Under the pieces are notes generated by a model. It searched no databases, was not told the origin of the DNA, and worked only from the letters and a program-made list of their open reading frames with translations. DNA of 64,000 bases from the NCBI GenBank assembly GCA_018820765.1, contig JAHJNN010000017.1, positions 496,001-560,000 of the forward strand, written 5' to 3'. Positions within the stretch are counted from its first letter, which is position 1. Each line of letters opens with the position of its first letter. Position numbers and translations under genes: made by a program. Source of the DNA: Gammaproteobacteria bacterium. GTDB taxonomy: Bacteria; Pseudomonadota; Gammaproteobacteria; Burkholderiales; Thiobacillaceae. Positions 9,121 through 16,502 of this stretch are shown here, one piece after another.

Positions 9121-9405
9121 TCAAGCGCCGGCGGCGCACAGCGCCAGCTTGCGCGCGCGATCCAGCTGCTTGATCGCAGCCTCGCGCCGCGAGGCTTCGG
9201 CGCGATTGGCCGCGGCTTCGACGTAGACGAGCTGCACCGGACGCCGGCTGCGCGTGTAGCGCGCGCCCGGCCCGCCTTCACCGTTGTGTTCGGCAATGCG
9301 GCGAACGACGTCGGTGGTGATGCCGGTGTAGAGCGTGCCGTCGGCGCAGCGCAGCATGTAGACGCACCACGCGGCGGCTTTGCCGGGAGCGGACGCGGTC
9401 GTCAA
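9121..9405 (-). CDS. GIY-YIG family nuclease-like protein (UPF0213/YhbQ type)
   Basis: A 94-residue single-domain protein. The GIY-YIG core is seen as CVYMLRC followed by LYTGITTDV, then the conserved R/EH block RRIAEHN, GARYTRSRRPVQLV, and a Glu in the helix of EASRREAAIKQL. I choose the TTG at 9405, which follows the HDOD gene stop after one base; no ATG is available before the motif. YhbQ-type proteins bind and may cut DNA, but a physiological role is not firmly established. The position directly behind the HDOD gene suggests co-transcription. Confidence 0.8.
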   Translation of the reverse strand: MTTASAPGKAAAWCVYMLRCADGTLYTGITTDVVRRIAEHNGEGGPGARYTRSRRPVQLVYVEAAANRAEASRREAAIKQLDRARKLALCAAGA

Positions 9406-9406
9406 A

Positions 9407-10756
9407 TCAAACGTCGGCGGAGAGTTCCTGCGCCCACAGCAGCGCGTCCATGTGCACGCCGTTGATGTCGGCGACGTCGCGCCCGATCTGCTTGGCCAGG
9501 GCTTCGATACTGCTCTGGTCGTCCTGCTCGCAGGCGATGGCCAGCGCCAGGTAGGGCGCATACGGTCCGCGCTGCGAGACGATGGCCTCGGTGATTTCGG
9601 CGGGCAGGCTGATCTGTTTCAGGATCGCCTCCATCGGCATATGCATGACCACGTCGAGCAGCGAAAACAGGCCGGCGACGAAAATCTCGTCGCGTGCCTT
9701 GGCAAACAGCGCGCGCCCGGCCAGCTGCTCGGCGACGCGGCCGCGCACCAGGGCGTTTTCCAGCACCGCCGAATCGAGTTCCTGAGCCTGGCCGCCGGTG
9801 AACAGGATCAGGGTCAACCAGCGATACAGCTTGTCCTGGCCCATCACCATCAGCGCCTGCTCGATGCCGCCGATCTTGTTCATCAAGCCCATGCCGGGGG
9901 AATTGACGTAGCGCAGCAGGCGCACCGACAGCGCCGGATCGTGGCGGAACTGCGCCGCCAGCTCGGGCTGCTCGGCGCCGGTGCGCACCCGGTTCATCAG
10001 GTCCAGTACCTTGGCGCGCGACGGCCCCATGGCGGGGGTGCCGAGGTTTTCGCGGCGGGTGATGAAGGGCCCCATGAACAGCGCCATCTGCAGCTTGTGG
10101 CACATGTGGAAGGCTTCCAGCGTCTGCACGCCGGTTGCGACAAAGCGCTTGTTCGCCGCCACTTTCGACACCGCGGCGATTTGCGAGGTAATGGCCGGGA
10201 TGTCCTCGCTGCTGACGTCCATCAGTACATGGTCCGCCAGCTGCAGCAGCGCATGGCACTCGGGCCGCATCACGGCGTCGGCCTGGACGGCAAAGCTGAA
10301 CCCGCGCGACTTCAGCTCTTCCACACGGGCAAGCAGCGCGGCGTCGATTGCGGTCCGGGCATCCAGATTCAGCAGCCACACGGTGCCGGCAGCGGGCCAG
10401 CTTTCGATCAGCGGATGATTCAGGCTGGCAGGCGCCAGCGGCACGAATGCCAGCCGCTGGCCCAGCAGGCGCGCAATGTCCATGCGCTGCAGATTGCCGA
10501 GCAGGGTCTCGTCGTAGAGGCGCTTCACGTCGGGCAGGGTCTCGTCGTGCTGCTCGTCCGCTGCGCGGCGCAGCATGAAGGTGTAGCCCGCCACCCGCTG
10601 GTCACGGCCCAGCATCGCTTCGCGACGCATCACCGAAGGCGCTTTTTTGGCTGCTGCCGGCTTGGCTGGCGCCGCTGCCGCGGCAGGCGCTTCGCGGGAG
10701 GGCGCCGCGGCCTCTTCCTTGTTACCCGACAACATTCCGACCAGACGATTCAGCAC
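9407..10756 (-). CDS. HDOD-domain signalling protein with degenerate EAL-like N-terminus (YuxH family)
   Basis: A 449-residue cytoplasmic protein. Residues 1-45 are a low-complexity Ala/Lys/Pro linker. An EAL-like region follows (from GRDQRVAGYTFMLRR, about 50-245) but the EAL signature and metal ligands of an active c-di-GMP phosphodiesterase are not visible. The HDOD domain (about 255-440) has the typical RLLRYVNSPGMGL and IGGIEQALMVMGQDKL blocks and lacks the catalytic HD of true HD-GYP enzymes. The same architecture occurs in YuxH/CdgJ proteins that influence motility or c-di-GMP signalling, probably by protein-protein contacts. It is divergent from the DUF502 gene. Confidence 0.85.
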   Translation of the reverse strand: MLNRLVGMLSGNKEEAAAPSREAPAAAAAPAKPAAAKKAPSVMRREAMLGRDQRVAGYTFMLRRAADEQHDETLPDVKRLYDETLLGNLQRMDIARLLGQRLAFVPLAPASLNHPLIESWPAAGTVWLLNLDARTAIDAALLARVEELKSRGFSFAVQADAVMRPECHALLQLADHVLMDVSSEDIPAITSQIAAVSKVAANKRFVATGVQTLEAFHMCHKLQMALFMGPFITRRENLGTPAMGPSRAKVLDLMNRVRTGAEQPELAAQFRHDPALSVRLLRYVNSPGMGLMNKIGGIEQALMVMGQDKLYRWLTLILFTGGQAQELDSAVLENALVRGRVAEQLAGRALFAKARDEIFVAGLFSLLDVVMHMPMEAILKQISLPAEITEAIVSQRGPYAPYLALAIACEQDDQSSIEALAKQIGRDVADINGVHMDALLWAQELSADV

Positions 10757-10808
10757 ACTTCACTCCCCAAGACGAAACCGCTCCATTCAGCATAACAATC
10801 GGCAGCCC

Positions 10809-10831
10809 CGGACGGGACTGAAGCCCGTCCG
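10809..10831. repeat. REP-like stem-loop in the divergent HDOD/DUF502 spacer
   Basis: CGGACGGG pairs with CCCGTCCG across a seven-base loop, an 8-bp perfect stem. A second imperfect GC-rich hairpin follows at 10844-10868 (GTCGGCG pairing with a CGCCG..AC arm that has a two-base bulge). Neither is followed by a T-run, and both lie between divergent starts, so they are not terminators. The look is that of a small REP element. The rest of the 188-base spacer shows nothing else I can name. Confidence 0.4.
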
Positions 10832-10944
10832 CGAAAATTTCCTGTCGGCGGGGCGGGCTCGCCGCGACGGCATCGACGCACCGGGGCCGCTGCTATGCTA
10901 ACGAAGAAAGGTGACTCTTTTCTTGCGCCGTTGCGGAGTTCAAA

Positions 10945-11586
10945 TTGACCAAACAGCTCTATCAATACCTTGTTCGTGGCCTGGTCACCGCCCTGCCGCT
11001 CGGGCTGACGGTCTATTTCTTTTATGTCTTCGTGAGCTGGAGCGAGACGCTGGCCATGCAGCTGATCCGGCCGTTCATCGGGGACGCCTACATACCGGGC
11101 ATGGGTCTGCTGCTGGGCATCACCGGCATTTTCCTGCTCGGCTTCCTGGTGTCGCAGCCCGCCGTCGGCAAGCTGCTGTCATGGGTGGAATTGCCCTTCA
11201 CCAATCTGCCGGTGGTGAAGAGCATCTACTCTTCGCTGAAGGAGTTCGCCGATTATTTTTCGCCCCGGCCCGGCCGGACCACGCAGCAAACCGTGGTCAT
11301 TCTCAAAATGCCGGGGCAGGCGATCGAGGTGGTGGGCCTGGTCACCCGCCAGCAGGTCGACGACCTGCCCGCCGGGTTTCTGCAGGGCGACCGCGTGGCG
11401 GTGTATCTGCCGATGGGCTACATGATCGGCGGCTACACGGTGTTCGTGCCGCGCGAGTGGGTGCAGCCGATCGACATGTCGGTGGAGGAGGCCATGCGTG
11501 CATCGCTGTTTGCCTGGATGAGTACCGCCGGCAAGGAGGGCGCGTCCGGCCCGCCGCCGCCTGGCCCCGGTCGCGCCAAAACCTGA
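10945..11586 (+). CDS. DUF502 family inner-membrane protein
   Basis: A 213-residue protein with a TTG start at 10945 and a weak purine-rich site just upstream. It has two strong membrane segments (about 10-32 and 50-75) followed by a soluble domain with the family blocks LPFTNLPVVKSIYSSLKEFADYF and PMGYMIGGYTVFVPREWV. The C-terminus is a Gly/Pro-rich tail. DUF502 proteins are widespread and have no established function. The next gene follows after 16 bases, so the two probably form an operon. Confidence 0.88.
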   Translation: MTKQLYQYLVRGLVTALPLGLTVYFFYVFVSWSETLAMQLIRPFIGDAYIPGMGLLLGITGIFLLGFLVSQPAVGKLLSWVELPFTNLPVVKSIYSSLKEFADYFSPRPGRTTQQTVVILKMPGQAIEVVGLVTRQQVDDLPAGFLQGDRVAVYLPMGYMIGGYTVFVPREWVQPIDMSVEEAMRASLFAWMSTAGKEGASGPPPPGPGRAKT

Positions 11587-11602
11587 TGTAGAGTTTCATC
11601 TC

Positions 11603-12568
11603 ATGCAGATCGAATGCTACGCCCAACGCCTGCTCAACCCGTTTCGCGGGGTGGTGCACACCATTCGCTTCCAGTCGGCCGAAGCGGTCACGACGGACGG
11701 CATCGAGTGGGACATCTATGTGGCCAACGACGCCCTGCTCGAAGGCCTGGGCCGCGCCGGCAAGCGCGCGCAGATTTCCGACATCCGCTACGGTCACTGG
11801 TCGGCGGAAAAAGGGCTGAAGCGCGGACCGCTCTATCCGTCGGACGATTTCAGGCGCCTGGAAGAGATGGGCGCGGTGGTGTACGAGCACCTGCTCAAGG
11901 CGCATCGCGACGTGCCGTTTGCCTTTCGCGACCAGTTCGAGCTCTGGCTGCTCGATCGCAATAACCAGCCGCTGGCGCTGCTGCACAGCGTGCGCACCCA
12001 CAGCGAAACCGACACCCGGCCGCCGCTGGACTGGCGCGCCGGCATGGCCGCACAGGAACGCTTCCAGAGCGCGGCGATTGCCGGCCAGGCCGAATCGGCC
12101 GGCGCCTACCTGACGCGCCACGTGAACAACCTGGCCAGCGGGGTGGCGCAGTGGTTCTGCCGCAGCGACGACGGCGCGGGGCTGGGCCTGCATACGCTGA
12201 AAGGCGGCGAGCACCTGAGCGGCCGCGTGCTGGAGGCGGAAGCCTTTCCCCCGCTGTTCATCGCCACCGCAGGAATGGATGCCGCGCACACCCGGCTGGT
12301 GCACGACTACCACGCCTGGCAGGCGCCGTGGATGCTGCTGCTGCCGCATCTCGACCGCACCACCCGCAGCGCGCTCGAAGCCAGCGCCTGCCAGCAGGCC
12401 GAATCGATCGAGAAACACTGCCGGCTGTATCCAGCGGTGATCGACCGCGCCGCGCTGCAGGCGGCGCGGGTGGAAGCCGCACTGGTGCGCAGCCAACCGC
12501 GCCCGCAAACCTCGGACGACGTGATGCCGATGTTCTACATCGAGCTCAACAGCACCGAGAGTGGTTGA
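11603..12568 (+). CDS. Conserved hypothetical protein
   Basis: A 321-residue soluble protein without a signal peptide or membrane segment. Blocks that look conserved are an N-terminal LNPFRGVVHTIRF, the segment DGIEWDIYV, and the C-terminal HDYHAWQAPWMLLLPHLDRTTRSALE. I recognise it only as a protein found in betaproteobacteria, often next to a DUF502 gene; I cannot give a fold or reaction. It begins 16 bases after the DUF502 gene. Confidence 0.75.
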   Translation: MQIECYAQRLLNPFRGVVHTIRFQSAEAVTTDGIEWDIYVANDALLEGLGRAGKRAQISDIRYGHWSAEKGLKRGPLYPSDDFRRLEEMGAVVYEHLLKAHRDVPFAFRDQFELWLLDRNNQPLALLHSVRTHSETDTRPPLDWRAGMAAQERFQSAAIAGQAESAGAYLTRHVNNLASGVAQWFCRSDDGAGLGLHTLKGGEHLSGRVLEAEAFPPLFIATAGMDAAHTRLVHDYHAWQAPWMLLLPHLDRTTRSALEASACQQAESIEKHCRLYPAVIDRAALQAARVEAALVRSQPRPQTSDDVMPMFYIELNSTESG

Positions 12569-12614
12569 CCCGGCGTTTTCGCGGCCGCCCTATTCCCCTG
12601 CTGGTATGAATGTT

Positions 12615-12653
12615 TTGTTGATCTTTCGACACCCGGCGTCGACTATTCAACAA
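12615..12653 (+). promoter_or_regulatory. Hairpin in the 5' leader of the DsrE-like gene
   Basis: TTGTTGA at 12615-12621 pairs with TCAACAA at 12647-12653; inside, TCGAC pairs with GTCGA (12626-12642) around a seven-base loop, leaving a symmetrical 4x4 internal loop. The structure lies 40 bases upstream of the DsrE-like start in a 125-base spacer. It is not followed by a T-run. It could be an mRNA leader structure or an operator; no factor is known. Confidence 0.35.
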
Positions 12654-12693
12654 CCCTGTTTCGGGGCCACATAACTTCATAAGGAGGAGCAGG

Positions 12694-13356
12694 ATGAAAC
12701 TATTGAACACGGCGCTCGGCGTCCTGATGGCCGGGCTGGTTGCCATGCCCGTTTTCGCCCATGACGACGGCCACAAGAAAAAGGGCAACAACGAATGCCC
12801 GGTCGGTCTCGTCAGCGGCATGAGCATGGACGACGAGTTCGGCCCCGGCAGCCAGGCACTGACGAACTGCATCAAGAAGCGCCACGACGTGAAAATGGTC
12901 GTGCAGATCAACCAGTTCTGCACCAACACGGCCAATTGCGCGGGCTCGCCCTACGGCCTCAACAATATCCGCAACATCCTCGACGACTACGAGATCACCC
13001 ACGGCATGAAGCCGGGCAAGGACTACGAAATGGTCGTCGTGCTGCACAGCCCGGGCGGCCGGATGGCGCTCAAGGACGTCGGCCTGAACGCCGATGGCGT
13101 GGAAGTGAGCGGCCGCAATCCCTTCGAAGGCACGATCAAGGGGCTGATGGCACGTGGCGTGAAGTTCTATTTCTGCCAGAACACGACGCGCGCATTCCTC
13201 AATCAACCCGGTGCTTCGATTACGTCCCTGCCGAAGTATCTGCTCACCGGCAAGTCGGCGACCGACCAGATGATCGAAGGCATGGAATACACCACCGCCG
13301 GTCTGACCTCGATCGCCGACTTCCAGGCGCGCGGCTACCAGTACATCCAGCCCTGA
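12694..13356 (+). CDS. Secreted DsrE/DsrF-like sulfur-relay family protein
   Basis: A 220-residue periplasmic protein with a strong AAGGAGGA ribosome site and a signal peptide (1-22, cut near VFA-HD). A His/Lys-rich stretch follows. The rest has the DsrE-like fold pattern: KMVVQINQF, then INDP-like helices and the block GVKFYFCQNTTRAF with a conserved Cys in the position used for persulfide transfer in some DsrE family proteins. Four more cysteines (NECP, TNCI, FCTNTANC) could form disulfides in the periplasm. Cytoplasmic DsrE works in sulfur oxidation; the exported variants are uncharacterised. It ends in its own terminator, so it is probably monocistronic. Confidence 0.75.
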   Translation: MKLLNTALGVLMAGLVAMPVFAHDDGHKKKGNNECPVGLVSGMSMDDEFGPGSQALTNCIKKRHDVKMVVQINQFCTNTANCAGSPYGLNNIRNILDDYEITHGMKPGKDYEMVVVLHSPGGRMALKDVGLNADGVEVSGRNPFEGTIKGLMARGVKFYFCQNTTRAFLNQPGASITSLPKYLLTGKSATDQMIEGMEYTTAGLTSIADFQARGYQYIQP

Positions 13357-13373
13357 TTCTTGCGCTTCGGGGA

Positions 13374-13408
13374 AACCCGCCCAGGCCAATCGGCCGGGCG
13401 GGTTTTTT
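13374..13408 (+). terminator. Rho-independent terminator of the DsrE-like gene
   Basis: AACCCGCCCAGGCC (13374-13387) pairs with GGCCGGGCGGGTT (13392-13404) around AATC with one mismatch/bulge, followed by TTTTT. It lies 18 bases after the stop and also faces the end of the leftward gcvR-like gene. Confidence 0.9.
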
Positions 13409-13419
13409 ATTGGCGGGGC

Positions 13420-13959
13420 CTAAACGCGAACCGGCTCGAAGGTCGCGTCGAGGTTCTGGTCGTCGCAGTAGTCGAGGAAATCGCCGCGCAGGGTGGCGAT
13501 GTGGGCGTCGGCAGGGATGCCCAGCGTCATGTGGACGGCGAACATGGGTGCGCCGGTGTGCGGGGCGGGGTAGGTCTCGGTGTCGAGCGCCTCGATGTTG
13601 ATGTGCAGGCGCGCGAAGAAATTGGCGAGGCTGTTGACGATGCCGGGCTGGTCGAGCGCGGCGACTTCGACCGTGTACGGAATCAGCGGTTTTTCCGCGC
13701 GGGCGAGGCGGGTGCGCTGCTGCGTGAGCGCCAGGCCGAGCTCTTCGCCCACGGCCGGCAAGCGGGCCTCCAGCTTGGCCAGCGCGCCCCAGCTTCCGCT
13801 GACGCGCATCAGCAGTGCAAAGCGGCCGCCGAGCGCCGCCATGCGCGATTCCTCGATGTTGCAGCCGGATTCGTTGATGCGACGGGTGAAGCCTTCTACC
13901 AGGCCGATTTTGTCTTCACCGCTGGCGGTGATGACGAGGGATTCGGTATCGCTTGCCAT
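13420..13959 (-). CDS. GcvR-like tandem ACT-domain regulatory protein
   Basis: A 179-residue protein made of two ACT domains: the first covers about residues 8-80 (LVITASGEDKIGLVEGFTRRINESGCNI) and the second about 90-170 (YTVEVAALDQPGIVNSLANFFA). This is the architecture of GcvR, which binds glycine and blocks GcvA in enterobacteria. No gcv genes lie nearby, so the target is unproven. Its ATG at 13959 shares a base with the stop of the upstream PerM-like gene, which indicates translational coupling. Confidence 0.8.
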   Translation of the reverse strand: MASDTESLVITASGEDKIGLVEGFTRRINESGCNIEESRMAALGGRFALLMRVSGSWGALAKLEARLPAVGEELGLALTQQRTRLARAEKPLIPYTVEVAALDQPGIVNSLANFFARLHINIEALDTETYPAPHTGAPMFAVHMTLGIPADAHIATLRGDFLDYCDDQNLDATFEPVRV

Positions 13960-14978
13960 TAAATTAAATTCCTGTCTGACAGTTCTTTTTTGATATACGC
14001 GTAGAACACCGGCGCAGCAATCACGCCCGGCACGCCGAAGGCGGCTTCCATCACCAGCATGGCGATCAGCAGCTCCCAGGCGCGCGCCTTGATCTGGCCG
14101 CCAATGATACGGGCATTCACGAAATATTCGAGCTTGTGGATGAGGATCAGGAAGGCGAGCGAGCCGGCAGCGGCATACAGCGAATGCGACAGCGAGATGA
14201 TGACGATGACGGTATTCGAGATGAGGTTGCCCAGCACCGGCAGCAGGCCGACGACGAAGGTGACGATCACCATGGTCTTGACGAAGGGCAGCTCGATGCC
14301 GAATCCGGGCAGGACCAGGGCGAGATAAATCCAGGTCAGCAGGGCATTGAGCGCGGAGATCCGCATCTGCGCGAACACCACGCGGCGGAATGCTTCGCCC
14401 AGGCGATGCACGCGCTCGCACAGGGCCTGGGCCAGCGGCGCCATGGCGTGCGTCGGCGTGGCTTCGCGCAGCGCGACGAAGCTGCCGATGATGAAGCCGA
14501 TCAGGATCATCAGCAGCACGCGCCCGGCGTCGCCGCCGAGGCGGCGCAGATCCTGTGCATGGTCGCGCAGCCATTCGACCATGCCGGCGCGGATCACCGA
14601 CTCGTCGCCCTGCGGCAGCCATTCCCCGGCCCAGTCGGGCAGCAGTTCGCGCGAGTTCTCGATCACCTCGGCCATTTTGGTAAGCAGGCCGGTGAGGCCG
14701 CCTTCGGTGCGCAAGTACAGGATGGCGCCTGCAGTGAGGCCGCCCAGCGCGCCCAGCACGATCAGGGTGACCAGGGACACCACCAGCACCTTGGACCAGG
14801 TGTGGTTCAGCTTGCCGATCACGAAACGCGGTGCCAGCAGATGGACCAGCTGCATCATCAGCAGGCCGGCAAGCAGGGGCGGCAGCAGCCGCAGGAACAT
14901 CACGAGCAGCAAACCCGCGGCCATCATCAGCCAAGCGGCAATCTGGTAGCGGGTGGCCGCGGTCAGGGGATCAGTCAT
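13959..14978 (-). CDS. AI-2E family transporter (PerM-like permease)
   Basis: A 339-residue inner-membrane protein with about eight hydrophobic helices: a pair near the N-terminus (12-55), one at about 65-90, and a cluster from about 160 to 330. Typical family blocks are FGIELPFVKTMVIVTFVVGL, ISLSHSLYAAAGSLAFLI and the loop HKLEYFVNARIIGGQIKA. Family members export or pass autoinducer-2 or act as Na+/H+ antiporters; specificity cannot be read here. The start at 14978 is set by homology and is 60 bases from the divergent glcD start. Confidence 0.88.
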   Translation of the reverse strand: MTDPLTAATRYQIAAWLMMAAGLLLVMFLRLLPPLLAGLLMMQLVHLLAPRFVIGKLNHTWSKVLVVSLVTLIVLGALGGLTAGAILYLRTEGGLTGLLTKMAEVIENSRELLPDWAGEWLPQGDESVIRAGMVEWLRDHAQDLRRLGGDAGRVLLMILIGFIIGSFVALREATPTHAMAPLAQALCERVHRLGEAFRRVVFAQMRISALNALLTWIYLALVLPGFGIELPFVKTMVIVTFVVGLLPVLGNLISNTVIVIISLSHSLYAAAGSLAFLILIHKLEYFVNARIIGGQIKARAWELLIAMLVMEAAFGVPGVIAAPVFYAYIKKELSDRNLI

Positions 14979-15026
14979 GGCCGCCACCTTGCCAACAAAG
15001 CGGGCGCGGGGCAAGGGGCGCAATGC

Positions 15027-15038
15027 GATAATTCCGGC
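15027..15038 (+). promoter_or_regulatory. Putative -10 element of glcD, leaderless arrangement
   Basis: GATAAT at 15027-15032 lies six bases before the glcD ATG (15039). Transcription should therefore begin at or next to the start codon. No Shine-Dalgarno sequence fits in the gap. The -35 region is not obvious. Confidence 0.4.
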
Positions 15039-16502
15039 ATGGCCGCCCAGTTCGACCCCGCTTTCCTGAAAACCCTGCAGACGCTGCTGCCCGCCGACAG
15101 TCTGCTGACCGCGCCGGAAGACACCCTCCCGTTCGAGTCGGACGGCCTCTCGGCCTATCGCTCCACCCCCGATGTGGTGGCACTGCCGGAGAACGAGGCG
15201 CAGGTGGCGGCGGTCCTGCAGCTGTGCCATCGGCACAAGGTCGCGGTGGTGGCGCGCGGCGCCGGCACCGGACTGTCGGCGGGCGCCTTGCCGGTCGACG
15301 GCGCGGTGCTGCTGGTGCTGGCCAAGCTCAACCGCATCAAGGCCATCGATCCACTGGCGCGCACCGCGGTGGTCGAGCCCGGCGTCCGCAATCTCGCGAT
15401 TTCCGAAGCCGCCGCCCCGCACCATCTCTATTACGCGCCCGACCCGTCGTCACAGATCGCCTGCTCGATCGGCGGCAACGTGGCGGAAAACTCCGGCGGC
15501 GTGCACTGCCTGAAATACGGCCTCACCGTGCACAACATCATCAATCTGCGCGCGTGGACAATCGATGGGCAACTGCTCGAAATCGGCAGCGAGTCGCTCG
15601 ACGCCCCCGGCTACGACCTCCTGGCGCTTTTGACCGGATCGGAAGGCATGCTGGCGGTGATCACTGAAGTCACGGTCAAGCTGCTGCCGCGCCCCGAACG
15701 CGCGCAAGTGGTGTTGGCGGCGTTCGACGACGTGGCGAAGGCGGGCGCCGCGGTCGGCAATATCATCGCCGCCGGCGTCGTCCCGGCCGGACTCGAGATG
15801 ATGGACAAGCTCGCCATCCATGCCGCCGAGGCCTTCGTCCACGCCGGCTATCCGCTCGACTGCGAGGCGCTGCTGCTGTGCGAGATCGACGGCGTCAACG
15901 AGGAAGTCTCGGCCGACATCTATACTGTGCGGGACGTGCTCGAGGCTTCCGGCGCGACCGAGATCCGCACCGCCGAGAGCGAGGAACAACGCCTGAAATT
16001 CTGGGCCGGACGCAAGGCCGCGTTCCCCGCGGTGGGGCGGCTGGCGCCCGACTACTACTGCATGGACGGCACCATTCCGCGCGCCCAGCTGCCGCACGTA
16101 CTCAAACGCATCAGCGAGCTGAGCGCGGAATACGGTCTGGCGGTCGCCAACGTATTCCACGCCGGCGACGGCAACCTGCATCCGCTGATCCTGTTCGACG
16201 CCAACCAGCCCGGCGAACTCGCCCGGGCCGAAGCCTTCGGCGGCAAGATTCTCGAACTGTGCGTCGAGGTCGGCGGCACCATCACCGGCGAGCACGGCGT
16301 CGGCCTGGAGAAAATCAGGCAGATGTGCACCCAGTTCGCCGCCCCGGAACTGACGCGCTTCCACGACGTGAAGGCCGCGTTCGATCCCGACACCCTGCTC
16401 AACCCCGGCAAGGCCGTGCCCGAACTGCACCGCTGCGCCGAGTGGGGCGCGATGCACGTCCACGACGGTCAGCTGGCGCACCCCGAGTTGCCGAGGTTCT
16501 GA
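15039..16502 (+). CDS. glcD: Glycolate oxidase FAD-linked subunit
   Basis: A 487-residue flavoprotein that oxidises glycolate to glyoxylate together with GlcE and GlcF. It has a PCMH/FAD_binding_4 domain (about 40-215; VVARGAGTGLSAGALP and IGGNVAENSGGVHCLKYG bind the FAD) and a C-terminal FAD-oxidase domain that ends with NVFHAGDGNLHPLI and ITGEHGVGLEKI. The start is at 15039 because homology begins with the DPAFLKTLQTLLP region. The stop overlaps the glcE start. In a Calvin-cycle organism this enzyme would clear 2-phosphoglycolate made by RuBisCO oxygenation; a D-lactate dehydrogenase role is the alternative. Confidence 0.93.
   Translation: MAAQFDPAFLKTLQTLLPADSLLTAPEDTLPFESDGLSAYRSTPDVVALPENEAQVAAVLQLCHRHKVAVVARGAGTGLSAGALPVDGAVLLVLAKLNRIKAIDPLARTAVVEPGVRNLAISEAAAPHHLYYAPDPSSQIACSIGGNVAENSGGVHCLKYGLTVHNIINLRAWTIDGQLLEIGSESLDAPGYDLLALLTGSEGMLAVITEVTVKLLPRPERAQVVLAAFDDVAKAGAAVGNIIAAGVVPAGLEMMDKLAIHAAEAFVHAGYPLDCEALLLCEIDGVNEEVSADIYTVRDVLEASGATEIRTAESEEQRLKFWAGRKAAFPAVGRLAPDYYCMDGTIPRAQLPHVLKRISELSAEYGLAVANVFHAGDGNLHPLILFDANQPGELARAEAFGGKILELCVEVGGTITGEHGVGLEKIRQMCTQFAAPELTRFHDVKAAFDPDTLLNPGKAVPELHRCAEWGAMHVHDGQLAHPELPRF

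Noticed and set aside
10757..10944. tRNA or small RNA gene in the HDOD/DUF502 spacer
   Set aside because: No cloverleaf or promoter-terminator pair; only a REP-like stem-loop is visible.
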